NCBI RefSeq assembly: GCF_001187785.1
Contig: NZ_CP012154.1
Location: 3,280,501-3,344,500, forward strand
Origin: Wenzhouxiangella marina
GTDB taxonomy: Bacteria; Pseudomonadota; Gammaproteobacteria; Xanthomonadales; Wenzhouxiangellaceae
Reading direction: 5' to 3'
Length of the DNA stretch: 64,000 nucleotides
Shown here one piece after another: positions 28,353-36,467 of the stretch. Position 1 is the first letter of the stretch. Every line of letters begins with the position of its first letter. Position numbers and translations under genes: made by a program. The notes beneath the pieces were generated by a model. The model was not told where the DNA came from, did no database searches, and was given only the letters and a program-made list of their open reading frames with translations.

Positions 28353-29063
28353 ATGAACCCAGAAACCGCCCTCCTGACCGGCCTCCTCGCCGGCCTGTTC
28401 GGCTCGACCCATTGCCTGGCCATGTGCGGCGGCATCGTCGGCCTGCTGCATTCGCAGATCCCGAAGGGCAAGGCGGTCCTGAGCGTGGGTTTCCACCTGG
28501 GGCGGATCAGCAGCTACCTGTTCATCGCCCTGCTCGCGACCGCCATCGGCTGGCTGCCCGAACAGCTGCTGCCCGCGCAGGCACCACAGATCATGCGCCT
28601 GTTGCTGGGCCTGCTGATCATCAGCATGGCCGCCTACGTCGCCCTGCCCGGTCGCTTCCGCGACCTGGCCGGCCAGCTGGCCGCACCGCTGACCAGGCGC
28701 CTGATGCCCCTGTTCTCGAAATTCCTGCCGGTAAAATCCCTGGACCAGGCACTCGGCCTCGGCCTCCTCTGGGGCCTGCTCCCCTGCGGTCTGCTCTATT
28801 CGGTGGTCGCCGCCGCCGTCCTCCTCGCCGACCCCGTCGCCACCACTGCCATGGTCCTCGCCTTCGGCGCCGGCACCGTCCCGCTGTTGCTGGGCGGCGG
28901 CCTCCTCACCCTAAAATTCCGCTCCGCCATCAACCAGCGCGCCCTGCGCTGGACCGCGGCCACCCTGCTCACCCTCACCGGCCTGCTGATCGCGATCGGG
29001 CCCTGGCTGGCCCATCACATCCACCACCCCTGGATGCATTTCTTGGTGGATTGTGTTTCCTGA
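28353..29063 (+). CDS. TauE/SafE (DsbD-like) membrane protein of cbb3 clusters
   Basis: A 236-residue polytopic inner-membrane protein of the family annotated as sulfite exporter TauE/SafE or urease accessory UreH-like. The first helix carries GSTHCLAMCGGIVG, a Cys-x3-Cys/His metal-type motif, and later LLPCGLLYSVV marks the second half of the internal repeat. Homologues with GxxHCxxMCGG are common beside cco genes and are suspected of metal (copper or nickel) handling. No ribosome-binding site is seen before ATG 28353, in line with a leaderless message from the FNR-type promoter just upstream. Substrate not established. Confidence 0.88.
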   Translation: MNPETALLTGLLAGLFGSTHCLAMCGGIVGLLHSQIPKGKAVLSVGFHLGRISSYLFIALLATAIGWLPEQLLPAQAPQIMRLLLGLLIISMAAYVALPGRFRDLAGQLAAPLTRRLMPLFSKFLPVKSLDQALGLGLLWGLLPCGLLYSVVAAAVLLADPVATTAMVLAFGAGTVPLLLGGGLLTLKFRSAINQRALRWTAATLLTLTGLLIAIGPWLAHHIHHPWMHFLVDCVS

Positions 29064-29103
29064 CTAGTGACATGAGGCCGAAATCGGATTTACGAGGGCG
29101 TAA

Positions 29104-29172
29104 TTCGGGCCAGGCTATCCTGTCGTAGCTGACCTGCTCCCGAAGGACATAAACGGAGAACGCTGGCCCGAA
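29104..29172. repeat. Short inverted repeat at the edge of the AT-rich island
   Basis: TTCGGGCCAG (29104-29113) and CTGGCCCGAA (29163-29172) are perfect 10-base inverted copies flanking about 50 bases, in the gap between the TauE-like gene and the island. Could be a terminator stem for converging genes or the remains of a mobile element; no T tract follows. Confidence 0.45.
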
Positions 29173-29189
29173 CGATGCCCTCTAGCCGG

Positions 29190-30083
29190 CTAGCCACCTT
29201 CAGGATCCACCAACCGATCCAGCCACTCTTGCGCTAGTTGGCGTTCTGTCGGACTGCCTGCAGAGGAATCCAGGAAAGCATTGAAAAGCTCGATTGCGCT
29301 CTGCGGATCCCTGACGCTGTCGACGCCAGACGCAGCGAGCTGTGCAGCTTCATACAAGAGGTGCGGATTCTGTCCTGACGCAATGATTTCAAGCAATAGC
29401 TCGAGCCTCATTGTCTGCCATTCCGCAATGCTGAGATATCGATCCTGTGGGCTTCCGGCGAAGGATTCGGGCGGCGGATAGTGCGCCAGCTCCTGCACCG
29501 CTTCCGGGATACGCGCTCGAGCGGAGAAAACAAGCATATCGTAGAGGTCCACGGGAATAGCTAGTATTTCCTGGCACTGATTCAGAACCGCTCTGCCCTG
29601 GTAGTCCAAACGCCCACCCACTGAAGCCGATGCGTTAGCGAAATCATTCAATTCCAGGCAGGCCTGATACATTTCATAGGACCGTAGAGCAGCTAATGGA
29701 TCCGACTTCGCTGCAGAATGCAGCCTTCTGAATTCGTCCTCATTCAGATCTGTAGTGAGGACGCCTCCCCACTGGTCCGGAAAAGAGAGCGCGGGATGAC
29801 TGGAGCCTGAATCATCCGGATCAGGGCGATCAACCAGATCGGCATCGATGCCTGCGGCATTCCGCACAATCTCATCATGCTCAGATGTCTGCATTTGTCC
29901 CGCCGGCAGCCCATCCTCTTCCTGAGGACCCAGCCCTGACAGGGAATCATCACCAAGCGTCTCGAGTGCCAGTCTTTGATTGCCAGATGATAGATGGAAT
30001 ATCACCATTAGCCCTATTAGAGCAATGGACATCAGTCCAACGAGCTTCCTTCTTGACCGTAGACTCTCCTTGCTCATCGTCAT
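29190..30083 (-). CDS. Anchored hypothetical protein, island operon gene 3
   Basis: About 297 residues from ATG 30083, which has GGGGGC upstream and overlaps the preceding gene's stop (ATGA). One N-terminal helix (RKLVGLMSIALIGLMVIF) anchors it with the remainder outside the cytoplasm; then a Glu/Asp/Gly-rich flexible stretch (about 45-95), followed by a helical C-terminal half with repeat-like segments such as LLYEAAQLAASGVDSVRDPQSAIELFNAFL, reminiscent of Sel1/TPR-type helical repeats. Codon and base composition are less GC-rich than in the flanking genes. No family recognised. Confidence 0.65.
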   Translation of the reverse strand: MTMSKESLRSRRKLVGLMSIALIGLMVIFHLSSGNQRLALETLGDDSLSGLGPQEEDGLPAGQMQTSEHDEIVRNAAGIDADLVDRPDPDDSGSSHPALSFPDQWGGVLTTDLNEDEFRRLHSAAKSDPLAALRSYEMYQACLELNDFANASASVGGRLDYQGRAVLNQCQEILAIPVDLYDMLVFSARARIPEAVQELAHYPPPESFAGSPQDRYLSIAEWQTMRLELLLEIIASGQNPHLLYEAAQLAASGVDSVRDPQSAIELFNAFLDSSAGSPTERQLAQEWLDRLVDPEGG

Positions 30084-30871
30084 TGCCCCCAGCCACAACT
30101 GTTCTCATCCCATGCGCCGATAAAGAACTCACAGTTTCGATGGGCTCTTGCGTCTATCAGCATTCGGTTGAACTGATTAAGCTGATTCAGATCGATCTGA
30201 GAACCAAGGTCGATAGAGAAAGGCCCGAGACTCAATTGTGCATCGAAATCGACGGCGTACCAGTGAGAGTTGAGACGATCTCCCTGAGTAATCGCAAACC
30301 TTCGTTCAAGTTCATCAACACCTTCCTCGCAATGGGACCGCATGGAACCCGTATAAGAGCAGTAAGAACGGAGCGTTTCAGCATAAGCAGCCTCACAGGA
30401 GGAAGGATCCTGCGTTATATCTGCATAGCAATTTCCGAGGGCCACTCCGGAATAGGAGAAAATGTAAGAGAAATAGGAACTCGCTTCTCTGGTGGCATCA
30501 ATTTGATGCGGCCACTGTAGCGAGGCGAACTCGCTCCAGACACTTCTGGAGTTCAATCTGAGTCGTGAGCAACTTGGAGGCACTCCACCCGCTTGTAGGG
30601 CGGCGCACTCTGTGTAGTTTTCGGGGGCCTCTCTACCCCTGCCATTAAACAGCCTCCCATTGCCACCATCCAACTCCCACATTTCCTCCGGAGATTCAAT
30701 CTGACGAAACTGAATTGCCGGAAAGCTCGGGAGGTAGACCACCGACACACAATAGCCCAAAATTGATTCCTGGCAACGCGTGTTGTCGGCATTGATCGCT
30801 TCGGTCATACCTAGCGAAAGCGCTATTGCCACTCCAAGCTTCTGACTCCCTGATCTGAGATCTTTTTTCAT
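30080..30871 (-). CDS. Exported Cys-rich hypothetical protein, island operon gene 2
   Basis: A 263-residue protein with a signal peptide (MKKDLRSGSQKLGVAIALSLG, cleavage near INADN) and nine or more cysteines in the mature part, including repeated CQES, YCVS, NCYADI and SYCSYTGSMRSHCEEG; a disulfide-stabilised periplasmic or secreted domain is likely. GGAGGAG eight bases before ATG 30871 is a very good ribosome-binding site. It lies 24 bases after the Fic gene and overlaps the anchored protein by four, so it is the middle gene of the operon. No family recognised; GC content is low for this genome. Confidence 0.65.
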   Translation of the reverse strand: MKKDLRSGSQKLGVAIALSLGMTEAINADNTRCQESILGYCVSVVYLPSFPAIQFRQIESPEEMWELDGGNGRLFNGRGREAPENYTECAALQAGGVPPSCSRLRLNSRSVWSEFASLQWPHQIDATREASSYFSYIFSYSGVALGNCYADITQDPSSCEAAYAETLRSYCSYTGSMRSHCEEGVDELERRFAITQGDRLNSHWYAVDFDAQLSLGPFSIDLGSQIDLNQLNQFNRMLIDARAHRNCEFFIGAWDENSCGWGQ

Positions 30872-30895
30872 TTCTACTCCTCCAGCTGCCCCTTC

Positions 30896-31720
30896 TCAAT
30901 AAGTCTTCCCCTCTACATGCTCACTCAAGCACTGCCTCATAACGATGTGAAGCGAGTGATCGTCTTGATGCCCTGCCCCTCTGTTCAATTCATCCCGCAC
31001 AAAGTCAGCCATCCAATCTAGGCTGTATTGCACATAATCGACATAGGGACTCAAATCCCCTTGTCTCATGTAGTGAAGAGCTGGAAACAGCATTTCGCGG
31101 CCCGTGATGCGATGAAAGATAAAGAGCAAGCTGACCATTCTCAGCTTCCCCGGATCTCTCCCACACAACCAAAGAACCAAAGCCTTTGCAGTTCGTCCAT
31201 TACCATCTGCAAATGGATGAATATTGATAAAAAACGCAAAATAGAACGAAATCCTGAGCCACCAGTCGATACCGGGCAGACTTAGCCATCTATTCGCTTG
31301 ACCGATCAGAGCCGGAATTGCGTGAGCACTCGGCGGAGAAAAGCTCTGACTCCTTCGCAGCTCAGAGCCCAAAAAAGCCGGGCGCTTTCTGAAACCGGAC
31401 TTCAGTTGACCAAAGACAGCTCCATGCGCAGTTTTTATGTGCTTGTTCTTGAGCTCCCCTGGCTTTTTCGGAAGTCGGCTAGCTGCAACACTCACTCGTT
31501 CCAACTGACAATTCGCCAAGGAGATCACTTCTTCGATGGATGGCTTGTTGATCTCTTCATCCGATATGTAGTTCTTATAAAGGAAGATGGCTGATAGCTC
31601 ACGACTCACGCCATACAGCAGAATCACTCTGAAATCGAACGGGAAATCATTGATCACCTTCCGCAGGTGTTCATAAGAATCGGAAATCACCCCAACCCGT
31701 CCGCGGAATTCATTATTCAT
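30896..31720 (-). CDS. Fic/DOC family protein
   Basis: Fic enzymes transfer AMP or other phosphate groups onto protein hydroxyls. This 274-residue protein has the core HPFADGNGRTAKALV (consensus HPFxxGNGRxxR), with the last Arg replaced by Lys, and the helical surroundings IDWWLRISFYFAFFINIHPFADGNGR. A clear inhibitory (S/T)xxxE(G/N) helix was not found; KPSIEEV is the nearest. Start ATG 31720 is preferred over a TTG at 31753; neither has a good ribosome-binding site. First gene of a three-gene, AT-richer operon with an exported and an anchored protein of unknown function. The Fic fold is secure; activity is not. Confidence 0.85.
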   Translation of the reverse strand: MNNEFRGRVGVISDSYEHLRKVINDFPFDFRVILLYGVSRELSAIFLYKNYISDEEINKPSIEEVISLANCQLERVSVAASRLPKKPGELKNKHIKTAHGAVFGQLKSGFRKRPAFLGSELRRSQSFSPPSAHAIPALIGQANRWLSLPGIDWWLRISFYFAFFINIHPFADGNGRTAKALVLWLCGRDPGKLRMVSLLFIFHRITGREMLFPALHYMRQGDLSPYVDYVQYSLDWMADFVRDELNRGAGHQDDHSLHIVMRQCLSEHVEGKTY

Positions 31721-32325
31721 AACGCGCTTAATATTCGTAATAGATAAATGCAAAGCACTAAGTGAAAATAGCCATAACTGGGGTATAGGCTAGCCGAAAG
31801 CAGGAGACAATGCAACGCCTCCGCAATCGCTGTACTCACGCTCATCGAGTCACTTAGGCGCAAAAAGGGCCAAAACCAAGGGGGAGGGCGGGAAGAAAGT
31901 TGTTCAGGCGAGACTTTTCTGAAATCGGTCGAGGTGGAGCCCCCGGGCGCGCACTGGCCAACAGGAGATATTGAATGAAGTCACCGTGGCCGACCTCGCT
32001 CGTGAACGGGCCAAAGGAGCCACCGAGCAACCCCACACTCAGAACACCTGAGGACGACTAAGCCCGCGCCGGCCCTTGCGATCAGCGAGCTTGGGATGTG
32101 CGCATTGATCGCTTCGGCGAGCGATCTGTCGCGCTAAGATCTGGGCAGTGGCGACCAGTCCAGCTAGCGCGCCGACTCGGCCCCACCGATCAGCATCAGC
32201 AATTCATCGGGGCAACCGAGACAGAACCGGTCGAAGGCACGCCTGCTGATTCTCGAACCCACTACCTTCCATCCAAATGTCAGGCAGCCTCAGGAACAGT
32301 CTCGGCAAGAAGCCGAGCCGTTCGC
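31721..32325. other. 605-base stretch without a supported gene
   Basis: The first 150 bases are AT-rich and should hold the Fic operon promoter. The rest returns gradually to high GC and shows no frame with a ribosome-binding site; the plus-strand frame at 32098 runs into the S9 peptidase as its shadow. It may be decayed DNA at the island edge. Near the end, CTCGGC-AAGAA-GCCGAG (32301-32317) forms a hairpin that could end the S9 transcript. Confidence 0.5.
32301..32317 (-). terminator. Possible terminator hairpin of the S9 peptidase gene
   Basis: Six-pair stem with a five-base loop, 9 bases past the S9 stop codon. It lacks a proper T tract on the minus strand, so this is weak. Confidence 0.3.
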
Positions 32326-34812
32326 TCATTCCGTTTCGGAGTACAAATACTCCCACCACTCCGGCTCCTGCTTCAGGTGCTTGTCGAACCAGGCGATGAT
32401 GGTGTCCCACCACACGTAGCGTTTTTCGCGGTCGAGGATCCAGTGGTCTTCGCCGGGGAATTCGATCAGTTCGACGTCGCGGCCCAGGAGCTTCAGGGCG
32501 GTGAACATGGTGTCCGATTCGCCGGGCGGCACGTTGGTGTCGCTATCGCCGGTCAGCAGCAGGAGCGGCGTGGTGATGCGGTCGGCCGAGTAGATCGGGC
32601 TCTGTTCGACGTAGAGCTCAGGGTTGTTCCAGGGGAAGCTGTCGCGGCTGGCAATGCCTGAATAGCCGTAGCCCCACCAGCCTTCGCCCCAGTAGGAAGT
32701 CAGGGTCGAGATGCCGGCGTGCGAGATGGAGGCGGTGAACATGTCCGTGCGCGTGGCCAGGTACATGGTCATGAAGCCGCCGTAGCTGGCGCCGATGTTG
32801 CCGACGGCGTCTTCGGTGACGAAGTCGTGCTCGGCGATGAATTTCTCGGCGCCTTCGATGATGTCGTCGGCGGTGATGCGGCCCCAGGCGTTGACGTGGG
32901 CGGCGGAGAAGTCCTGGCCGTAGCCGATCGTGCCGTGCGGCTGCAGCACGTAGATGACGTAGCCGCGCGCGGCCCAGAGGTTGAAGGGGTAGCGGCCGGT
33001 GAAGGCGCGGCCGACGGGCATGGTGCCGCCGTAGTAGTAGACGATCAGCGGGTAGGTCTCGCCGGGGTCGAAGTCGGGCGGCAGGTAGTAGCGGCCGTCG
33101 ATCTCGATGCCGTCACGATTCACGAAGCGCCAGGGCTCGACCGGGCCGAGCTCCACGCCCCGGTACTCGGTGTCACGGGTATCCAGCACCACTTCCCGCT
33201 GGCCCCGATCGAGGTCGATCAGGTGGACGCGCTGCGGCCGGTTGGCGTCGCTGCCGCGCACGGCCACCTTCACCCGGCTGCCTTCGCTGGCCACGAACTG
33301 CTCGAGTACTTCGACGCCCGTCTCCACTTCCTCGAAGCGGCTGCGGCGCGGGTCGAAGACCGCCAGCATGCCGCCCTCACCGTGGGTGGCGGAGATCAGC
33401 AGGCGGCCGTCGGGCAGGCGATGGGCCTCGTTGATCGAGGGATCGAAGTCGCGCGAGACGCTGCGTGCTTCGCCGTCGGCACTCAGGCGATAGAGCTGGG
33501 TGTCGTATTCGTTCGGGGTCAGGTCCTCGCCGGTGGTGGCGCCATCCGCGCCAGGCAGGCCCGGGCCGGAGAGCAGCCAGTAGCCCTCGTCGGCAAACAA
33601 GGCGCCGCCGAGCATGCGGAACTGGCCGATCTCGCGGGTCTCGAGGCTTGCCATGTCCAGTTCGGACAGGCGCCAGAGCGAGTGCGGCGGGGCCGCGTAG
33701 TCGATGATGCGTTCCTGGATCAGCAGGCGATCACCGCTGGGCGAGACATCGAGCAGGTTGACGCCCATCTCGCCCTGGGTCAGGGGGCGGATCAGGCCGC
33801 TGGCCACGTCGACCTGGAACAGCTGCGCCTGATTGCGGAAGCCGGCCCAGCGGTCTTCCAGGGAACGGACCCGCCGACGCTGCTCGTTGGCGGCCTCGGC
33901 TTCTTCGGTCCAGCTGAAGATCAGGGAGTCGCCATCCGGATGCCACTGCCAGCCCCCCAGGCGCTCCTGGTTGGCGAGCAGCAGACGCGGCGCGCCTTCG
34001 TTCGGGTACAGCCAGAGGTTGTTGCCCTGCTGCACGGCCAGGGTCCGGCTGTCCGGGCTCCAGGCGATGCTCGAGGGCACGTTGTCGGTCCAGCGGCGGA
34101 CGATCTCGTTGTCGTCCGTGCGGCGGATTTCCAGACGAGCGATGTCCAGATCGGCAATGTCGCTGCGGCCGCTGAAGCGAAGGGCCAGCTGCTCGCCGTC
34201 GGGCGAGATGACCATGGCGTTGACGGTCTCGGCATTCGTCAGGCGCTCGGGCGTGACCCAGGCCGGCGCACCGGGCTGGATCGTCAGACGATCGGCTTCG
34301 GTCTTGCCCTGGAAGCTCAGGCTCGGCTCGGCGTCCTCGGCCGGGCCCGTGTGGATCAGCCAGAGATCGTGCGTGCCGGCCGGCAGGGCCAGCTCGAGCT
34401 TGCCGTCGCTGGCGGCGAGCTTGTCACCGGCAAGATAGGCGCTGAAGCGCTCCAGACCGGTGACCTCGAGGGAGCCCTGCACGAAGCGCTCGGTGCGGAT
34501 CGGCAGCATCCAGACGCCGAGCGTATCGGCCTGGGCATCGGCCGGCGCTGCCGCCCGCCAGTCGATGGACTGCCCGAACCACTCGCTGGAGGCGCCTTCC
34601 GTCGGGCGCGGCCCTTCGGCCAGCTGGCGGTAGATCGCCCGCTCGATCTCGTCGCGCTTGTCGCTGTCATCGAGGCGCTCCGTGGGCAGCGGAATGCCCT
34701 CCAGGGCCAGCAGGTCGGCAATCACCTGGGCCTCGACTTCAGTGTCGGCCTCCTCGGCCAGAACGAGCGGGCTCAGGATCAGCAGCAGGGTGCCAAGCAG
34801 CAGGGTTCTCAT
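32326..34812 (-). CDS. Exported S9 family prolyl oligopeptidase-like peptidase
   Basis: Serine peptidase of the POP/DPP family, predicted periplasmic. 828 residues: signal peptide (MRTLLLGTLLLILSPLVLA), a leader domain with sugar-binding-like beta structure (about 95-180), a beta-propeller (about 190-560, for example VNAMVISPDGEQLALRFSG, SSIAWSPDSRTLAV), and a C-terminal alpha/beta hydrolase with Ser676 in GASYGGFMTM, Asp758 in TGDSDTNVPP and His790 in GEDHWI. The triad is complete. Cleaves short peptides, often after Pro; specificity unknown. Stands alone, divergent from hemN. Confidence 0.93.
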   Translation of the reverse strand: MRTLLLGTLLLILSPLVLAEEADTEVEAQVIADLLALEGIPLPTERLDDSDKRDEIERAIYRQLAEGPRPTEGASSEWFGQSIDWRAAAPADAQADTLGVWMLPIRTERFVQGSLEVTGLERFSAYLAGDKLAASDGKLELALPAGTHDLWLIHTGPAEDAEPSLSFQGKTEADRLTIQPGAPAWVTPERLTNAETVNAMVISPDGEQLALRFSGRSDIADLDIARLEIRRTDDNEIVRRWTDNVPSSIAWSPDSRTLAVQQGNNLWLYPNEGAPRLLLANQERLGGWQWHPDGDSLIFSWTEEAEAANEQRRRVRSLEDRWAGFRNQAQLFQVDVASGLIRPLTQGEMGVNLLDVSPSGDRLLIQERIIDYAAPPHSLWRLSELDMASLETREIGQFRMLGGALFADEGYWLLSGPGLPGADGATTGEDLTPNEYDTQLYRLSADGEARSVSRDFDPSINEAHRLPDGRLLISATHGEGGMLAVFDPRRSRFEEVETGVEVLEQFVASEGSRVKVAVRGSDANRPQRVHLIDLDRGQREVVLDTRDTEYRGVELGPVEPWRFVNRDGIEIDGRYYLPPDFDPGETYPLIVYYYGGTMPVGRAFTGRYPFNLWAARGYVIYVLQPHGTIGYGQDFSAAHVNAWGRITADDIIEGAEKFIAEHDFVTEDAVGNIGASYGGFMTMYLATRTDMFTASISHAGISTLTSYWGEGWWGYGYSGIASRDSFPWNNPELYVEQSPIYSADRITTPLLLLTGDSDTNVPPGESDTMFTALKLLGRDVELIEFPGEDHWILDREKRYVWWDTIIAWFDKHLKQEPEWWEYLYSETE

Positions 34813-34885
34813 GGGGCGGTCCGTCCGATTCGATTCAGTTCAGCCTGCCAATTTAGCAGATGCGGGCGGCTTGAAATGACGCGGT

Positions 34886-34899
34886 TTGATCCGGGTCAA
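34886..34899 (+). promoter_or_regulatory. FNR/Anr box upstream of hemN
   Basis: TTGATCCGGGTCAA matches TTGAT-N4-ATCAA at 9 of 10 positions and differs from the ccoN box only within the spacer. It lies 75 bases before the hemN ATG; a TAGCCT -10-like element at 34922-34927 has class II spacing. Supports low-oxygen induction of hemN. Confidence 0.85.
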
Positions 34900-34973
34900 T
34901 CAATCGACGCGGCAGCTGCCGTAGCCTGTGCCCTTCGTAATGTTGCACCGGCCTTGCGCGGCCTGAGGAAACC

Positions 34974-36368
34974 ATGTCCCAATTGATGCGCCCCAGTTTC
35001 GACCAGCGCCTCATCGACCGCTACGGCGGCGAGGGCCCGCGCTACACGTCCTACCCGACGGCGGTGCACTTCACGCCGGACTTCGGCGCGGAGGACTACA
35101 TCCAGGCCCTGGCCGAATCGAATCGTCTGCCGATCCCGGCGGACCTGTCGCTGTACGTGCACGTGCCCTTCTGCGCCAACCCCTGCTTCTACTGTGGCTG
35201 CAACCGGGTGATCACCCGTTCGGTCACGGCCGGCGATCGCTTCCTGGCCTCGCTGGAGAAGGAAATCGCCCTGATCGCACCGCGCATCGACTCGGACCGC
35301 CGCGTGCGCCAGCTCCACCTCGGCGGGGGCACGCCGACCTTCCTGAACCACGACCAGCTGAGCTACCTGACCGAGATGCTGCGTCGCAATTTCAGCTTTG
35401 CCTCCGACGCGGAGATGGGCCTGGAGATCGACCCGCGCACGATCGACCCGCAGGGCATCCGCCTGCTGCGCGAGGCCGGCTACAACCGCATTTCGATCGG
35501 CGTCCAGGACCTGGAAGGCGATGTGCAGCAGGCCGTCAACCGCATTCACGACACCTCGATGGTGGCCGCCGTCTTCGGCGCCGCCCGCGCGGTCGGCTTC
35601 GAGTCGATCAGCCTGGACCTGATCTACGGCCTGCCCCTGCAGACCACGGCGGGCTTTGCCCGCACCATCGACACGGTCATCGGCCTGCGCCCGGACCGCC
35701 TGTCCCTGTTCAACTACGCGCACCTGCCGCATCTGTTCAAGGCCCAGCAGCGGATCAATGAAGAGCAGCTGCCGACACCGAAAACCAAGCTGGCGATCTT
35801 CCGCAACGCGCTCACCCGCCTGCTCGACGCGGGCTACGAGTTCATCGGCATGGACCACTTCGCCCTGCCCGGCGACTCCCTGGTCAAGGCGCATCAGAAC
35901 GGCAGCATGGTGCGAAACTTCCAGGGCTACTCCACCCACGGCGGGCTGGATCTCGTCGCCCTGGGCCCCAGTGCCATCAGCCAGGTCGGCGACAGCTTCG
36001 CCCAGAACGAGCGCAAGCTCGACGACTGGGCCATTGCCCTGGAGGAAGGCCGCCTGCCCGTGGCGCGCGGCCTGACCCGCACCACCGACGACCGCCTGCG
36101 GGCCGAGATCATCGAACGGATCATGTGCACCGGCCGCCTCGTCTACCGCGACCTCGAGCGCTTGTTCGAACTCAAGTTCCGGCGCTATTTCGCCGAGGAA
36201 CTGGCTCGCCTGGAACCGCTGGCCGAGGACGGGCTGATCGAATGGACGGAAGGCGGCTTCGAGGTCACCCCGGCCGGCTTGCTGTTCCTGCGCGCCATCG
36301 CCAAGCATTTCGATGCCTACCTGAATCCGGCCAGCGACCAGGGGGGTCGCTTCTCGCGCATCGTTTGA
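34974..36368 (+). CDS. hemN: Oxygen-independent coproporphyrinogen III oxidase
   Basis: Radical SAM enzyme that decarboxylates coproporphyrinogen III to protoporphyrinogen IX without oxygen, so heme can be made anaerobically. 464 residues with the 4Fe-4S motif Cys67-x3-Cys71-x2-Cys74 in VPFCANPCFYCGCNRVI, the early RYTSYPTA typical of true HemN, LHLGGGTPTFL, and ISIGVQDLEGDVQQAVNRI. Length and N-terminus match real HemN rather than HemW. GAGGAA precedes the ATG. Placed between an FNR box and fnr, consistent with FNR control. Confidence 0.97.
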   Translation: MSQLMRPSFDQRLIDRYGGEGPRYTSYPTAVHFTPDFGAEDYIQALAESNRLPIPADLSLYVHVPFCANPCFYCGCNRVITRSVTAGDRFLASLEKEIALIAPRIDSDRRVRQLHLGGGTPTFLNHDQLSYLTEMLRRNFSFASDAEMGLEIDPRTIDPQGIRLLREAGYNRISIGVQDLEGDVQQAVNRIHDTSMVAAVFGAARAVGFESISLDLIYGLPLQTTAGFARTIDTVIGLRPDRLSLFNYAHLPHLFKAQQRINEEQLPTPKTKLAIFRNALTRLLDAGYEFIGMDHFALPGDSLVKAHQNGSMVRNFQGYSTHGGLDLVALGPSAISQVGDSFAQNERKLDDWAIALEEGRLPVARGLTRTTDDRLRAEIIERIMCTGRLVYRDLERLFELKFRRYFAEELARLEPLAEDGLIEWTEGGFEVTPAGLLFLRAIAKHFDAYLNPASDQGGRFSRIV

Positions 36369-36467
36369 GGGATTGTCGTCAGGTGAACTAGTCGAGCCCG
36401 CTTTTTAGCACTTCCTTAAATAACTGTTGCTATACTCGGTCGCAGGCAGTTGACCAAGCTTGAGCTG

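Noticed and set aside
29120-29175. Possible transposase 3' end or IS remnant (GTAGCTGACCTGCTCCC)
   Set aside because: Only a short resemblance to IS3-type ends; no frame, and the inverted copies are just 10 bases.
29885-30520. Plus-strand frame of 211 codons in the island
   Set aside because: It overlaps two minus-strand frames that have signal peptide or membrane anchor and good ribosome-binding sites.
32240-32275. tRNA T-loop-like GGTTCGAGAATC on the minus strand, as a possible integration site of the island
   Set aside because: The T stem does not pair and no acceptor or anticodon arms could be found.
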